From NCBI GenBank assembly GCA_054661495.1, contig BAAFSQ010000117.1, positions 1-29,400 on the forward strand: a DNA stretch of 29,400 nt, given 5' to 3'. The notes beneath the pieces are model-generated. The model worked only from the letters and a program-made list of their open reading frames with translations, ran no database searches and was not told the origin of the DNA. Each line of letters opens with the position of its first letter. The first letter of the stretch is position 1. Of the stretch, positions 10,401 to 19,418 are shown piece by piece. The stretch is from Zygophlyctis sp. KS116 (Eukaryota; Chytridiomycota). The position numbers were made by a program, and so were the translations under genes.

Positions 10401-11566
10401 ATAGTCAATTCTGTGAGAATTTTACCTTTGCATTCCCTCCCAAAGAGTCTTGTAGCAGCCTTGTTAACTTGCTATCACGATAAGGAATGTGTCTATCACT
10501 CGATGGAGTACCATTTATGGAATTACCTTTTGAATCTTGCCCCAAAATACTAATAACATTGCCTAATGCAAGTAATCCTGAATTGATTTTGACTGATTCT
10601 TTTAATCTAACACCTTCAGCACCAGTTTTCTTTAACTATCTTTGAGTAATTTCTACAAATACCCTTTCCGAACCTTTCGTTAAAACAGATTAATTCATAC
10701 CTGCCAAATCAACCAAGTGAAATTTAGATCTCTTCAAAATCAATTCTTCATTTTCTTGAAACATTGAGTCCGATTTTTGCATCGCTCTTTCTTCCAGAGT
10801 AATCGTAAATATGGCATGCGATCGGCTAGAACGAGAATGTACTTGAGTATCACCAATACTTCTGTTTAATATCCCCGCCTCAATGCATCTACAAAATCAA
10901 AAATATCAAAATCTACTTTTGCATCCCATCAGCAGTATTCACAGTCTCTTCATGGATACCAGAAATTATAATAGTCCCTTTACTGTCTCTAATTGATATC
11001 TCCCTTGATGAATTGTCCGGCATTAATAAATCTCGGATTTGTTCTTGATATATTTCTAAGAAGGAAATATATATTTTATAAAAGCATGAATCCTTTGGTT
11101 CCTTTTATAATTTCATAATGATATACCTTTAGATGATCAAATAGATCAGCAATTACGCGAGGGATTATGCCCCCACTTTCGCTTGACCAATCCTTGATAT
11201 CTGATCCCATCGTATAAGTTTTTCCTGAAAAGGTTTGTCCACTAATTTAAGAAATGTTAAGAACGTACTAGGCGAAAACTGTAGCATTAAATCCTTGAAT
11301 AAATTGAGGTATTAATGGCGCCACTAGAGTTTTATAAACGTCTTCTTGAGTATTTTCAGGCAAAAATACATGATCAAAGGTAAATGCTCGCTTTTCTTTT
11401 CCGATGATGACTTGTGCTGAGTCCGGTACTACCTGGATTCGGACAGGTTTTGTGGACAGAGTTTGTATTCCGGGCACAATAGCAGGACGAAGCTAAGGAT
11501 GAAAACTTGATCACATACTCTTAATGCAACTCTTACTTTTGCCAAATCTATCTCATCAGTAATCAT
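7431..11566 (-). CDS. Kinesin-4 family motor protein, 22 exons
   Basis: An N-terminal plus-end motor with a long coiled coil. Minus-strand exons: 11566-11519, 11492-11269, 11241-11127, 11101-10917, 10888-10701, 10673-10663, 10635-10426, 10397-10375, 10342-10301, 10274-10045, 10021-9685, 9655-9524, 9496-9187, 9158-9106, 9075-8953, 8923-8752, 8725-8319, 8295-8235, 8208-8101, 8074-8002, 7974-7865, 7838-7431. The 21 introns are 23-32 nt; the spliced protein is 1189 aa, near KIF4 length. Motor motifs are Walker A GQTFSGKT (92-99), switch I HSRSSRSH (208-215), switch II DLAGSER (251-257) and the neck-side [16 protein letters not shown] (350-365), the best kinesin-4 indicator. Canonical GQTGSGKT has F at its fourth place here, and the switch I Asn is His, so nucleotide handling may differ slightly. 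Coiled coil runs from about 370 to near the C-terminus. KIF4, KIF21 and KIF27 subtypes are not separated. Confidence 0.92.
10663..10673 (-). other. 11-nt micro-exon of the kinesin gene encoding GSER of switch II
   Basis: The minus-strand exon GTTCGGAAAGG is flanked by two 27-nt introns (10674-10700 and 10636-10662). Upstream, the exon ends after ...VDLA plus one base; downstream, the next exon resumes [20 protein letters not shown]. Only by including these 11 bases is the universal DLAGSER switch II motif formed and the frame kept. Skipping it puts the following exon out of frame. The 5' ends GTATGAAT and GTATTTGT and the 3' ends AAAG and ATAG of the two introns follow the pattern of the other introns in the window. 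Confidence 0.85.
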
Positions 11567-11610
11567 GTCGGAGAAAACACACGTCTTAAATGAACCGACG
11601 CTTCAAAGTG

Positions 11611-12975
11611 TCAACTAAAATCTAATATTATAATTTTAGACTCATGATCTTTTCCTTTACAATTCATAACCATTTTCTGATGATCTGCAATGCATGCTGA
11701 AATTGGCCCCAGCTTTAAATCGATTTTGAAAATGATATCACCATCCTTATTCCAAAACAAGAGGTTTTCGTCCCATCCACCACTTATTAACCATTGCGGA
11801 ACTTTCAAAAGTACTTTGACCCAGTCAACATGCCCGATTAATGTTTGTTCAAGCTCAAAATTACTAATCTTCCATTCTAGTACGTTAATTTTCAAATGTT
11901 ACTTTTAATCATTTTATCCATTGATCCTGTCCATAAAAATTCATCATTGCATGCAAGACATAAAATATCTAAAGAATGCCCTTTGATAACTTTAATGCAT
12001 TTAAAAGTCCTGATATCCCAGATCTTTATAGTATGATCAGTTGATCCGGTTGCAAAAAGATCGTTATTAATTTTTATCATTGTGAATATATCAGATTTGT
12101 GCCCTTGAATGACCTTGAAAAGTTCTATTTCAGTCTGCCGTATTACTTTAGATGAATTTCTTCTAAATCTATATTTTAGAATATTGATAAGATTTGTCTT
12201 GAAAGTGTAAATATATATGTTTCCATTTAGCCCTGATCCGATCAAGTACAAATCTCGAATGAAAAGTAATGATGTAAATCCTAGACTATCGCATTGTTTG
12301 ATTGATGTTTCTCTTTTACCATTGATTAGATTCCAAAGTGTGATCTGTCCAGGCTTATGCGCTGCTGCTAGAAATTCATGATGAATGCAGACACTGGTAA
12401 TTGGAGAAGAGCACGTAAAGGATTTATAATCTGCTGCTAGATCATTTCTATTAAGTATGCTTATTCCTATTTCAGTCCCAATAACAATATTTTCTTGATC
12501 CCCATCGAGGCTTAAAACATTAGAGTAAAAAGATTTACCATTTAATGGGTTGATTTTGTGAAAGAATCATACTTTTTTGGCAGAACCGAATTTTTCTCCA
12601 ATTCTGTATTTGCCGATGAAATTGAAAATAAATCATTTTCCATCCATAACCAATTTTATCTGAATGTCTATCTAACAAATAGTTCCATTGAGGTCCGATG
12701 GGTATTTCTTCTTGTATTATAAACCTCTGCCATAACTGAGGTAGATGTGATAGTTTCCTCCATGCTCTATTTACTAAACCACATAATAATAAATCGGATG
12801 GAGTTAAATAGATAAATATTTGTTTAAAGTTACAAGCATTAAATTCGGACATCAATTCCTCCTGACTTTCAACAGCAGTAGCGATGGATGAAGATCGACT
12901 GAATTTAAAGGAAGCTGATGATTTAATGCTTGATGTTAGACTTGAAAATGAATATTTTGTCCTTATCAAAGACAT
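11611..12975 (-). CDS. F-box / WD40-repeat protein
   Basis: Probably a substrate receptor of an SCF ubiquitin ligase: the F-box would bind Skp1 and the WD40 propeller the substrate. Exons on the minus strand are 12975-12539, 12510-11903 and 11876-11611, with introns of 28 and 26 nt; the product is 436 aa. After a Ser-rich N-terminus, the F-box covers about residues 47-90 (IFIYLTPSDLLLCGLVNRAW then LWQRFI). WD-type blades follow, the clearest being GHKSDIFTMIKI...TGSTDHTIKIWDI, GHSLDILCLA...TGSMDKMIKKWKI and GHVDWVKVLL...SGGWDENLLFWNK. The second splice joins MDKMIK to KWKI inside a blade, which supports it. A plus-strand frame at 12884-13087 overlaps the start and is a shadow. The kinesin start lies 44 bp downstream. 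The target is unknown. Confidence 0.85.
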
Positions 12976-13081
12976 AATATCCTGTTATCAATCGCGTTAT
13001 AAATTCACCGGCGCTCCTTCAGACGCATCTTACTCTGTTCAAACTAAATACCGTCTTGAAATTAATTCAATGATTGTTTAT

Positions 13082-14087
13082 TCATAACTTCAATTGTAAA
13101 AATAATAATGAAACCATGAAGATAAAAAGATAAACAATCATCCGTACAGGGTAAAAGATCAAATATCCGAATCCAAGCATTATTCTAGCAAATCCTCTAA
13201 AAAATTCTATTGGATGTCTGATTGCAGATATAATATTGTCTGGAAAGTTACTAAAAAAGTATTTTAAATCATCAATAATCATTGTCCTTGCCCACTTCAT
13301 ATCATCAGGAAAACTTAGTATAGAGTTTGCCATATGTGTTACGGCTGATAGTCCGACTGTTTTTTTTCTCAATTCTTCTATTATATCATCATCCACTAAT
13401 GAATCTGATATTTCAAGGTAACTTATGATGAGCTTTTTCTTGAAATCTCTAGTCTGTTGTGACATTTGAGACATATCTTTAGGAAATCTAATTATTAATA
13501 TAAATTTTAAGGTACACTTTCATCAGCTCAATAAAGTTTTTTTCCAATTCTTTCTTCTTTTCAATAGGTAATTCCTGTCCATCTGTATGTTCAATCTTGA
13601 ATAGTCCATAATGATCACTGATAAAATGATTATTATGAATATGCCGAAATTCTTCACGGTCACCCAAATCCCTTAAAATATCCAAAAAGTTTGATTCGCT
13701 TTTGTAATATTCACTCCAATCATACTTTTTGTAGAATCCTGCATTCAAATATCTATTATAAAGTAATCGCAAGTCATCATCCATCAATACATTGTAAGCT
13801 TCATTCAACTGCTGAAACATTTGATTTGCATTTATATCTTTATTTTTATCTGGATGTAAACTAGATATTAGATCAGATGAAACTTACCGTAGTGACATCT
13901 TCTTATAATTCCTTTTAATGGCATTCAGGTCAATCTGATCTTTACTAATCTTGAATAATCCATAGAAATCCCTCCTTAAATGTTCCTGAGTAATATGTGC
14001 AGTCGCTTCCTTATTTAATGGTAATGCATTGACCGATCGCAAACATAATGCAATCATAAGAATGCTATACAGAGTGAATTTCATCAT
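13082..14087 (-). CDS. Secretory-pathway J-domain membrane protein (paralogue 1, HPD intact)
   Basis: Probably an ER J-protein that stimulates a lumenal Hsp70. Exons on the minus strand are 14087-13888, 13860-13516 and 13487-13082, with introns of 27 and 28 nt; the product is 316 aa. A signal peptide or anchor covers residues 1-21 (MMKFTLYSILMIALCLRSVNA). The J domain spans about 40-106, with the catalytic HPD at 69-71, which is completed across the first splice (LRLHPDKNKD). YGLFKI occurs twice: in the J domain (42-47) and again in the second exon. A hydrophobic C-terminal segment (IMLGFGYLIFYPVRMIVYLF) suggests a membrane anchor. The motif NFPDNIISAIRHPIEFFR is shared with the downstream paralogue. 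Two in-frame ATGs start the gene. The exact role is unknown; I see no match to a named ERdj class. Confidence 0.8.
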
Positions 14088-14190
14088 TTTTGTCTGCAGA
14101 TTTTACCGGAGCAGCGAATTTTACTGAGTTCGCACCCGTTCACTTTTAATTATTCTTGGCCATCATTGATTATTGGGTCATACATTACTC

Positions 14191-14210
14191 TTGACAATTA
14201 TTCTTGTCAA
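14191..14210. repeat. Short inverted repeat (7-bp arms, 6-bp loop)
   Basis: TTGACAA and TTGTCAA flank a six-base spacer in the 188-bp gap between the two J-domain genes, about 104 bp upstream of the paralogue 1 start. It could be a binding site for a dimeric factor or chance symmetry in AT-rich DNA. The rest of the gap shows nothing recognisable. Confidence 0.3.
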
Positions 14211-14275
14211 TCGGTTCAATCCATTCTTGTTTAAAAATACTCTTAAAGTGATATGAACTCTTTTACGCTAGAGGA

Positions 14276-15019
14276 TTAAACAAATCCAATTATTAATAAA
14301 AATAATCTAATAATTACTGCAAATGGCATCATTAATAGACTTAAAAGACCACAAACCAAGGCTACAAAAAGATAAAATAAAAGAATAGCGAATCTAGAGA
14401 CTTTCCTAAAAGATCGGACAGGATGCATAATCGTCCACTTTGCATTATTTGGGAAATTAAACATAAAGTTTACCCATTCTTCCTTAACTTGATTATAAAA
14501 ATTTAAGAGAAGATTCCATGCTTTATCTTGGCTTGATAATTCTTTCAGAGTAGTTTCAACCTCTTCCGATATATTTAACTGATCTTTAAAGGATTTTGAG
14601 AGTTTATATTCTTCCCATGTCATAATATGATAAGCATCTGAAATACGATAGTTATAATAAATAGAACTTTGATGATTGTCGATTAATGTTGCATAAGCCG
14701 CTTCTATTTTTTGACATGTTTCTACAATTTCTGCGTCTATAGATTGATCTGAATGAAAACTAATTTTTAAACTTAATATGAGTTACAAGGCCTTTAGCGA
14801 TTGATATTCTCTTCCTAGAGCTTCAAGATCAACATTTGCTTCAGGTCTAATCTTGAATAGACTATAAAAGTCTTTGGTTAGATGATCGCCGATGATGATG
14901 TGGGTTTTATCATTTACTGTTGTTGAAGCGATTGATCCTAGATACAATGCATTCAAGAGTGACATGAAAATCAATAGATTCATTACAAAGGAAAATTTAA
15001 AATTCAATGCAAGCGCCAT
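14276..15019 (-). CDS. J-domain-like membrane protein (paralogue 2, HPD changed to HSD)
   Basis: A tandem paralogue of the preceding J-protein. Exons on the minus strand are 15019-14787 and 14759-14276, with a 27-nt intron; the product is 238 aa. It starts with a hydrophobic signal or anchor (about 8-30). The J-like region DFYSLFKIRPEANVDLEALG (50-69) lines up with DFYGLFKISKDQIDLNAIKR of paralogue 1, and the splice falls at the same place, just before the catalytic tripeptide. Here the tripeptide is HSD (80-82) rather than HPD, so Hsp70 stimulation is probably lost. The C-terminal part keeps NFPNNAKWTIMHPVRSFRKV and adds a long hydrophobic tail. It lacks a block of roughly 60 residues present in the middle of paralogue 1. 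ATG 15019 is the first true ATG; the frame opens six bases upstream at GTG. Confidence 0.78.
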
Positions 15020-15055
15020 TTTCACTGATGGATAGATTTGGTTGGTTGGAATTAT

Positions 15056-15101
15056 ATGATATTACAGTTATAATCCGTATGATATTACAGTTATAATCCG
15101 T
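15056..15101. repeat. Perfect 23-bp tandem direct repeat (two copies)
   Basis: The unit ATGATATTACAGTTATAATC plus CGT occurs twice head to tail at 15056-15078 and 15079-15101, without a mismatch. It lies in the 160-bp gap between the divergent starts of J-domain paralogue 2 (15019, minus) and the DUF4436 gene (15180, plus), so it may be a doubled regulatory site or a fresh slippage or duplication product. Confidence 0.9.
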
Positions 15102-15179
15102 TGAGTCTAGTCAGTAGCCGTTTTATAATGTTTCAAATGACTGGCCTTTGGTGGCGTAAGTCTTTGAATTTATTTAGAA

Positions 15180-16189
15180 ATGAATATTTGGAAGAATGCA
15201 AGTGATGCAACAAAAAAATCAGTATATGTTATGCTTATAATATGTGGAATCATCATCATTGTTGTGCCGACTGTTTGGTTACAAAATACTAAAAAGGCAG
15301 AAAGCCGGATGAATGGATCTACTCTAAATGCTAGTAATGCTCCAGATACTCTAATTATTGATATTAAATTATCAACAGTTGATACTGATGATTATTCGTA
15401 CACTTTATTAATGAATTTAAAGCCTTCTGGAAATTTAATGAATCAAAAAGGTAATCTAACAAGGTTTAATGGAGCAATTGATCTTTCTATTAAAGGAGAG
15501 AGATTTTCTCTATTTAGAGATTCACCAACATCTGCGATTCATTTCAAGTCAAATTTTGCTTCAGGAACATCTAATAGTTTTCCGTTTGATGCTTATATAG
15601 ATGAATTTGATATATCAGGAACTTTAATGAATGAATCTAATTCTCAAGCGGTCAAATTTATCAATGTTGTTGCTGCTTACACTGGAAGTTTTGATAGTTT
15701 TGATACTGAAGTTTCTGCTGATTCATTTCAGACAAAATCAACTGTAAGACTAAGGATTAAGAGAACAGGTACTACGCAATTTTTTTCTGTGAGTGTAGTG
15801 ATTTTAATGTGGGCTCTTTCATTAACAATTTTAACTTTGGCTGTCACTATTTGGGTTCGTAAGCGAATCGTAGAGCCTCCGGTAATTTTTAAATAAGTTT
15901 TTCTAATATACAGACGATCGCAGTTGCTGCAGGACTCTTGTTTGCAATACCACAATTAAGAAACGTTCAACCAGGAATACCATCAATTGGATGTGCATCT
16001 GATACAGTCGGATTCTTTTGGAATATGGCTTTGATTGCGGTTGCTCTTTTATTGCTAATGTGGAATTATATTATCTACAAGAAAGAAAACTCGGACACTT
16101 TTGACCTTCCCAATAGAAAAAATACCGCTTGGACCACTAAAACTTCTGGACTTACAGCATTAACCATGCCTTATTCACGAAAACCCTGA
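15180..16189 (+). CDS. DUF4436-type integral membrane protein
   Basis: This is a membrane protein of unknown function resembling the DUF4436 family found widely in fungi. Exons are 15180-15881 and 15914-16189, with a 32-nt intron; the product is 325 aa. Topology seen: one N-terminal helix (about 15-36, VYVMLIICGIIIIVVPTVWL), an outside or lumenal beta-rich region of about 160 residues with possible N-glycosylation sites (NGS, NAS, NLT, NES), then three C-terminal hydrophobic segments (about 200-225, 235-250 and 268-288). The segment SVVILMWALSLTILTLAVTI followed by RKRIVEPP and AIPQLRNVQPGIPSIGCASD is the part most like the family. The splice joins EPP to TIAVAAG in frame. It is divergent from the J-domain pair. 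No enzymatic motif is visible. Confidence 0.75.
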
Positions 16190-16287
16190 TGACTTGGGGA
16201 TCTATAATTCATCAAATATCTACAATAACACCTGGAAAGCATTTTCTTTTAATAATATATTTTATATCATAGAATATAACGAATTCT

Positions 16288-18462
16288 TTAAATAGTTAAC
16301 GCTGCAAGAGAGCAATCTAATGTATCTAATTGAGTATCTAATTTCCATTTATGTAAATAAGTGCCTTCTAATGGCAGAAAATTCGAGATCTAGTATTATA
16401 AAGTTTTAACTTACCTCAATCTTGCACGAATCGAATTGAGACGAAATATCTACTTGTTCTTCTTTAGACATTGGGCAAAACGAACAAAATCCAGATATTT
16501 TAGATCCTGCCACATTTTCATCATTGCATCCAATCAAAAGCTGTAGCTCACCAGACATGCAAAGACCTTGTAATTTCTCAAAAAGCTGATAAGCCAAAAA
16601 TAAGAAAAATTCAGGATCAAAAGAAGCATAATCAGTATGCTTTAGCTGATGTGATGCATAAAGCAAGTAGTTCAAAATAGCCGCCAAATGTTGTTGAGTT
16701 TTTCTGCAGTTTTTCAAAGACGTATTTCCAAGAAAGTAATTTCTTAAAAACTTGATAATTTTCCTCCAGTCTACTCCATTAGTCAGTCAATTTACCAGTC
16801 ATATCATCCTCTTCCTTTGAAAAACTTGAAATTTCCTCATCTTCCCATCTTCTTTGTGATTCTGATATTTCCTTCTTTGTCGACATGGTAGTATCAGAGT
16901 TATTTTTACGAATTAATGCCGAAAATGCTTTAATCCAATTCGGCATAAACGTTTCACAAGCAGAAACTAAATCTGCTGTAGTGGGCGACTTCATCATCGA
17001 CAACCACTTATAATTCCGCTCATTACATGCAATTATAGCTGCATTTTTCCAATTATCTACAGTCAATACACCTTTTTCAATCTCCCTGATTCTAAATTCA
17101 TCATAAAAATACCGAAATCCCTTGACTTTTAAATTTTGTAATTCATGTGCAATCTCTAAACATGACATTGATTTAAATAACCACAAATGCATCGCCATTG
17201 TATAAGGAACATCCTCTGAAAGTAAAGAATCTACTTGCTGTCTTGAAACTCCAAATGGTAGTTTCCTTTTAAACTTTTTTGATAAATAGTTTCTGAAAAT
17301 ATCCAGTAATATTTTCATAAAAGCCTCACCAATTGAACACCCATACTGAGAAACTGTTAATAGTTTATGAGATTTTAAAGATCCTTGTAAAACACTAAAA
17401 CACGATTCCAAAAGTCTTCCTGAATCCAATTCAACCAAATCAATTCTTTCCTTTACAACCCCCTTAGAATGCCCATTTATAGTAGAAATTTCTGTAAAGT
17501 TTTGTAAACCCAGTAATATCTGACTTTTATATTCCAATTCTAAACCTGCCAGAATCATTAGAGAAACATACTGAGAAACTATTGAATAACTTGATAAATT
17601 ATCCTTTATAAATCTTGTCGTAGTATCTACTACAATCCTTTCAATATTATCATTTTGATAAATTTTAAACTTATTATTTGCTTCTATTAGTATTAATCTG
17701 AGTATCCATCTTAAAGCTCCCGTCTGATCCAATTTAGTAACATTAAAATGCACTTTAGTACATTTTAATAGCCCACAATTACTCTTTATACACCTATATT
17801 TCGAATCATCCTTTAGTATATTAGAAAAAACCAATAAATAGTAATTTGTAGCCGAGAAATATGTACAATAATCCAATTTAATAAAAATCCAAGGATTAAA
17901 TCCGAATCCTGATTCATGACACTTTGCAAAAGACCATTCTCTAATCGTTGCAATAATTTTAAAAACATCTAAATCCTGATTAAATCTTGACCGTGAAATC
18001 CTTTCAAACTGATCTCTAGCAAACGATGGCAAAACCACTATTTTTCATAAATTTAATTAAAATACATTTTCTCCTTACAGCCGGCCTATAAAACAAGAAT
18101 GACAATAGTATAGGAACATTATCCTCTGATAAGCCATCCCTAGTATTATTTTTAGACTTGAATTTTCTTGAAACCATAAAGTCTGAAATCTTTTGTAGCC
18201 CCCAACAATTTACTTTTTTCAGTTTCTCCGGACTATACAATACCCATTTTAAAACCAATGAATGATTTTCATCCCCCAACTTGAATAGCGGATCTATAAT
18301 TTGTGAATTTTTCGACTGTTTTGGGTTTGTCCGAGAGTTTGCAGTTGGATAATTTGGATTAAATGTACAATTTGATTGACCGCCTTGTACAAAAGAGTGT
18401 GCATTACCAGCCAAACAACTTTCCAGATTAATATCATTCAAAATGGGATAAGAAATCGTCAT
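16288..18462 (-). CDS. Unrecognised protein, 698 aa
   Basis: I do not recognise this gene. Exons on the minus strand are 18462-18066, 18037-16796, 16770-16415 and 16389-16288, with introns of 28, 25 and 25 nt; the four exons give a single 698-aa frame. The protein is mixed alpha-helical and Leu/Ile/Ser-rich, with no signal peptide, no clear membrane segment and no catalytic motif I can name. The largest exon has many Cys (for example KYRCIKSNCGLLKCTK), but their spacing fits no zinc finger I know. An acidic and Ser-rich linker (RRWEDEEISSFSKEEDDMT) precedes the last two exons. A second Cys cluster, SGFCSFCPMSKEE, lies near the C-terminus. I chose ATG 18462; a TTG 21 bases upstream is in frame. 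It is divergent from the small gene at 18533 with a 70-bp gap. Confidence 0.7.
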
Positions 18463-18532
18463 TTTATCTACTTTTAGCGCCAATTTTATTAAAATTAAAC
18501 GGTTTTAGAGCAACGCCAAGTCGTAGGTTGGT

Positions 18533-18844
18533 ATGTTTTCTTTCAAACTATTCAATGGTCCAGCCAAACTCATTTCTTTGACTCCAGAGGAAATCAAGGT
18601 TGAGAAAATCATAAAAAAGACTTTTAAACCAACCAAAAGTCAATTAGAATCTGTGGTTGTCACCGCTCAAGATCTTAAAGATCAAGCTGATTGGTGGGTA
18701 ACTCCAGAAAAATGGAATAAAAGAATACTACATCTATCTTGTGATTTTATTGATGTAAAACAAATATCTAGAAAATCTAGAAAATCAAGGAGAAATCTTA
18801 GAAGTAGGAGAACTGTTAGATCAAGAAGGCCTAAAAGAATTTAA
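18533..18844 (+). CDS. Small basic hypothetical protein, 103 aa
   Basis: A single-exon frame from ATG 18533 to a TAA at 18842-18844. The N-terminal two thirds are amphipathic with a Trp-rich spot (DQADWWVTPEKWNKR). The last 25 residues are a run of Arg, Ser and Lys in RS and RK pairs (RKSRKSRRNLRSRRTVRSRR), which could bind RNA or act as a nuclear or nucleolar signal. I do not recognise a family. The start lies 70 bp from the divergent start of the 698-aa gene, so the two may share a promoter. A longer spliced form cannot be excluded, but no donor is needed. Confidence 0.55.
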   Translation: MFSFKLFNGPAKLISLTPEEIKVEKIIKKTFKPTKSQLESVVVTAQDLKDQADWWVTPEKWNKRILHLSCDFIDVKQISRKSRKSRRNLRSRRTVRSRRPKRI

Positions 18845-18934
18845 ACTTGCTACAGTATGTACATGTCAGCACCCAGGATAAGAAATAATTTTTTTAGTCT
18901 ACCATAACCGTATGTTTACATTGAGATTTGATAT

Positions 18935-19215
18935 ATTGAGTTTGAGGGAAGAGGTTGAATTAAATCTTTCTTAGAAATGGTATTTTCTAAAACACAAAGA
19001 AAATTCAACGATTTGATTGAAAAAAGCAAACAGTATCTTCTAAGAACTGACCGCTGGGGGTGCGTCACAGTTATCAAAAAGAGAAAAGCGCATCACACTT
19101 AAACCTGGCATGAGTTATGGATTATTTTATATTGTAAAGATCAATGAAATGAACAAATCTTTCTTATTGCTCTGTAACTCTATGGAAATTCAGTCATTTC
19201 TTGTTCTAGATTTCT
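18935..19215 (+). pseudogene. Fossil copy of the trypsin-like Crinkler-associated domain
   Basis: Bases 18935 to about 19120 are closely similar to 21730-21935, the 5' flank and N-terminal coding part of the intact trypsin-like gene at 21772. A weaker resemblance may continue to about 19215. The copy is broken, with at least two breaks, and its 3' part including the catalytic Ser region is gone. Similarity includes about 40 bp upstream of the start codon, so the duplication carried flanking DNA. The close match of the first 115 coding bases suggests a fairly recent duplication. It lies directly upstream of the LRR gene. Confidence 0.8.
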
Positions 19216-19369
19216 CTAAAACTATTAGTTGTAGATTTATATTTCGATCAAGTGAATGAATACAACACTGATACTTATTAGACAATCTGATCCGATACAA
19301 TCATTAATGCATCGATTCAAAAGACCTCGAGCGCCTCTCCACGATTTCAATCCACCCCCATTTGTTTAC

Positions 19370-19376
19370 TATAAAT
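19370..19376 (+). promoter_or_regulatory. TATA-like element before the LRR gene
   Basis: TATAAAT sits 43 bp upstream of the LRR start codon at 19419, at the end of the 203-bp stretch (19216-19418) that follows the fossil effector copy. The stretch otherwise shows nothing I can name. Confidence 0.4.
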
Positions 19377-19418
19377 GGGGCAACTGATGCACTTTACTCT
19401 TTCAAAAAAATAAAACAA

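Noticed and set aside
12884-13087. Plus-strand 67-codon frame with an acidic start
   Set aside because: It overlaps the first exon of the F-box gene in antisense and looks like a shadow; no splice partner was found.
18038-18080. Donor GTAAGG giving a longer intron in the 698-aa gene
   Set aside because: It breaks the frame; a GTATTT donor 14 bases later gives a 28-nt intron that keeps it.
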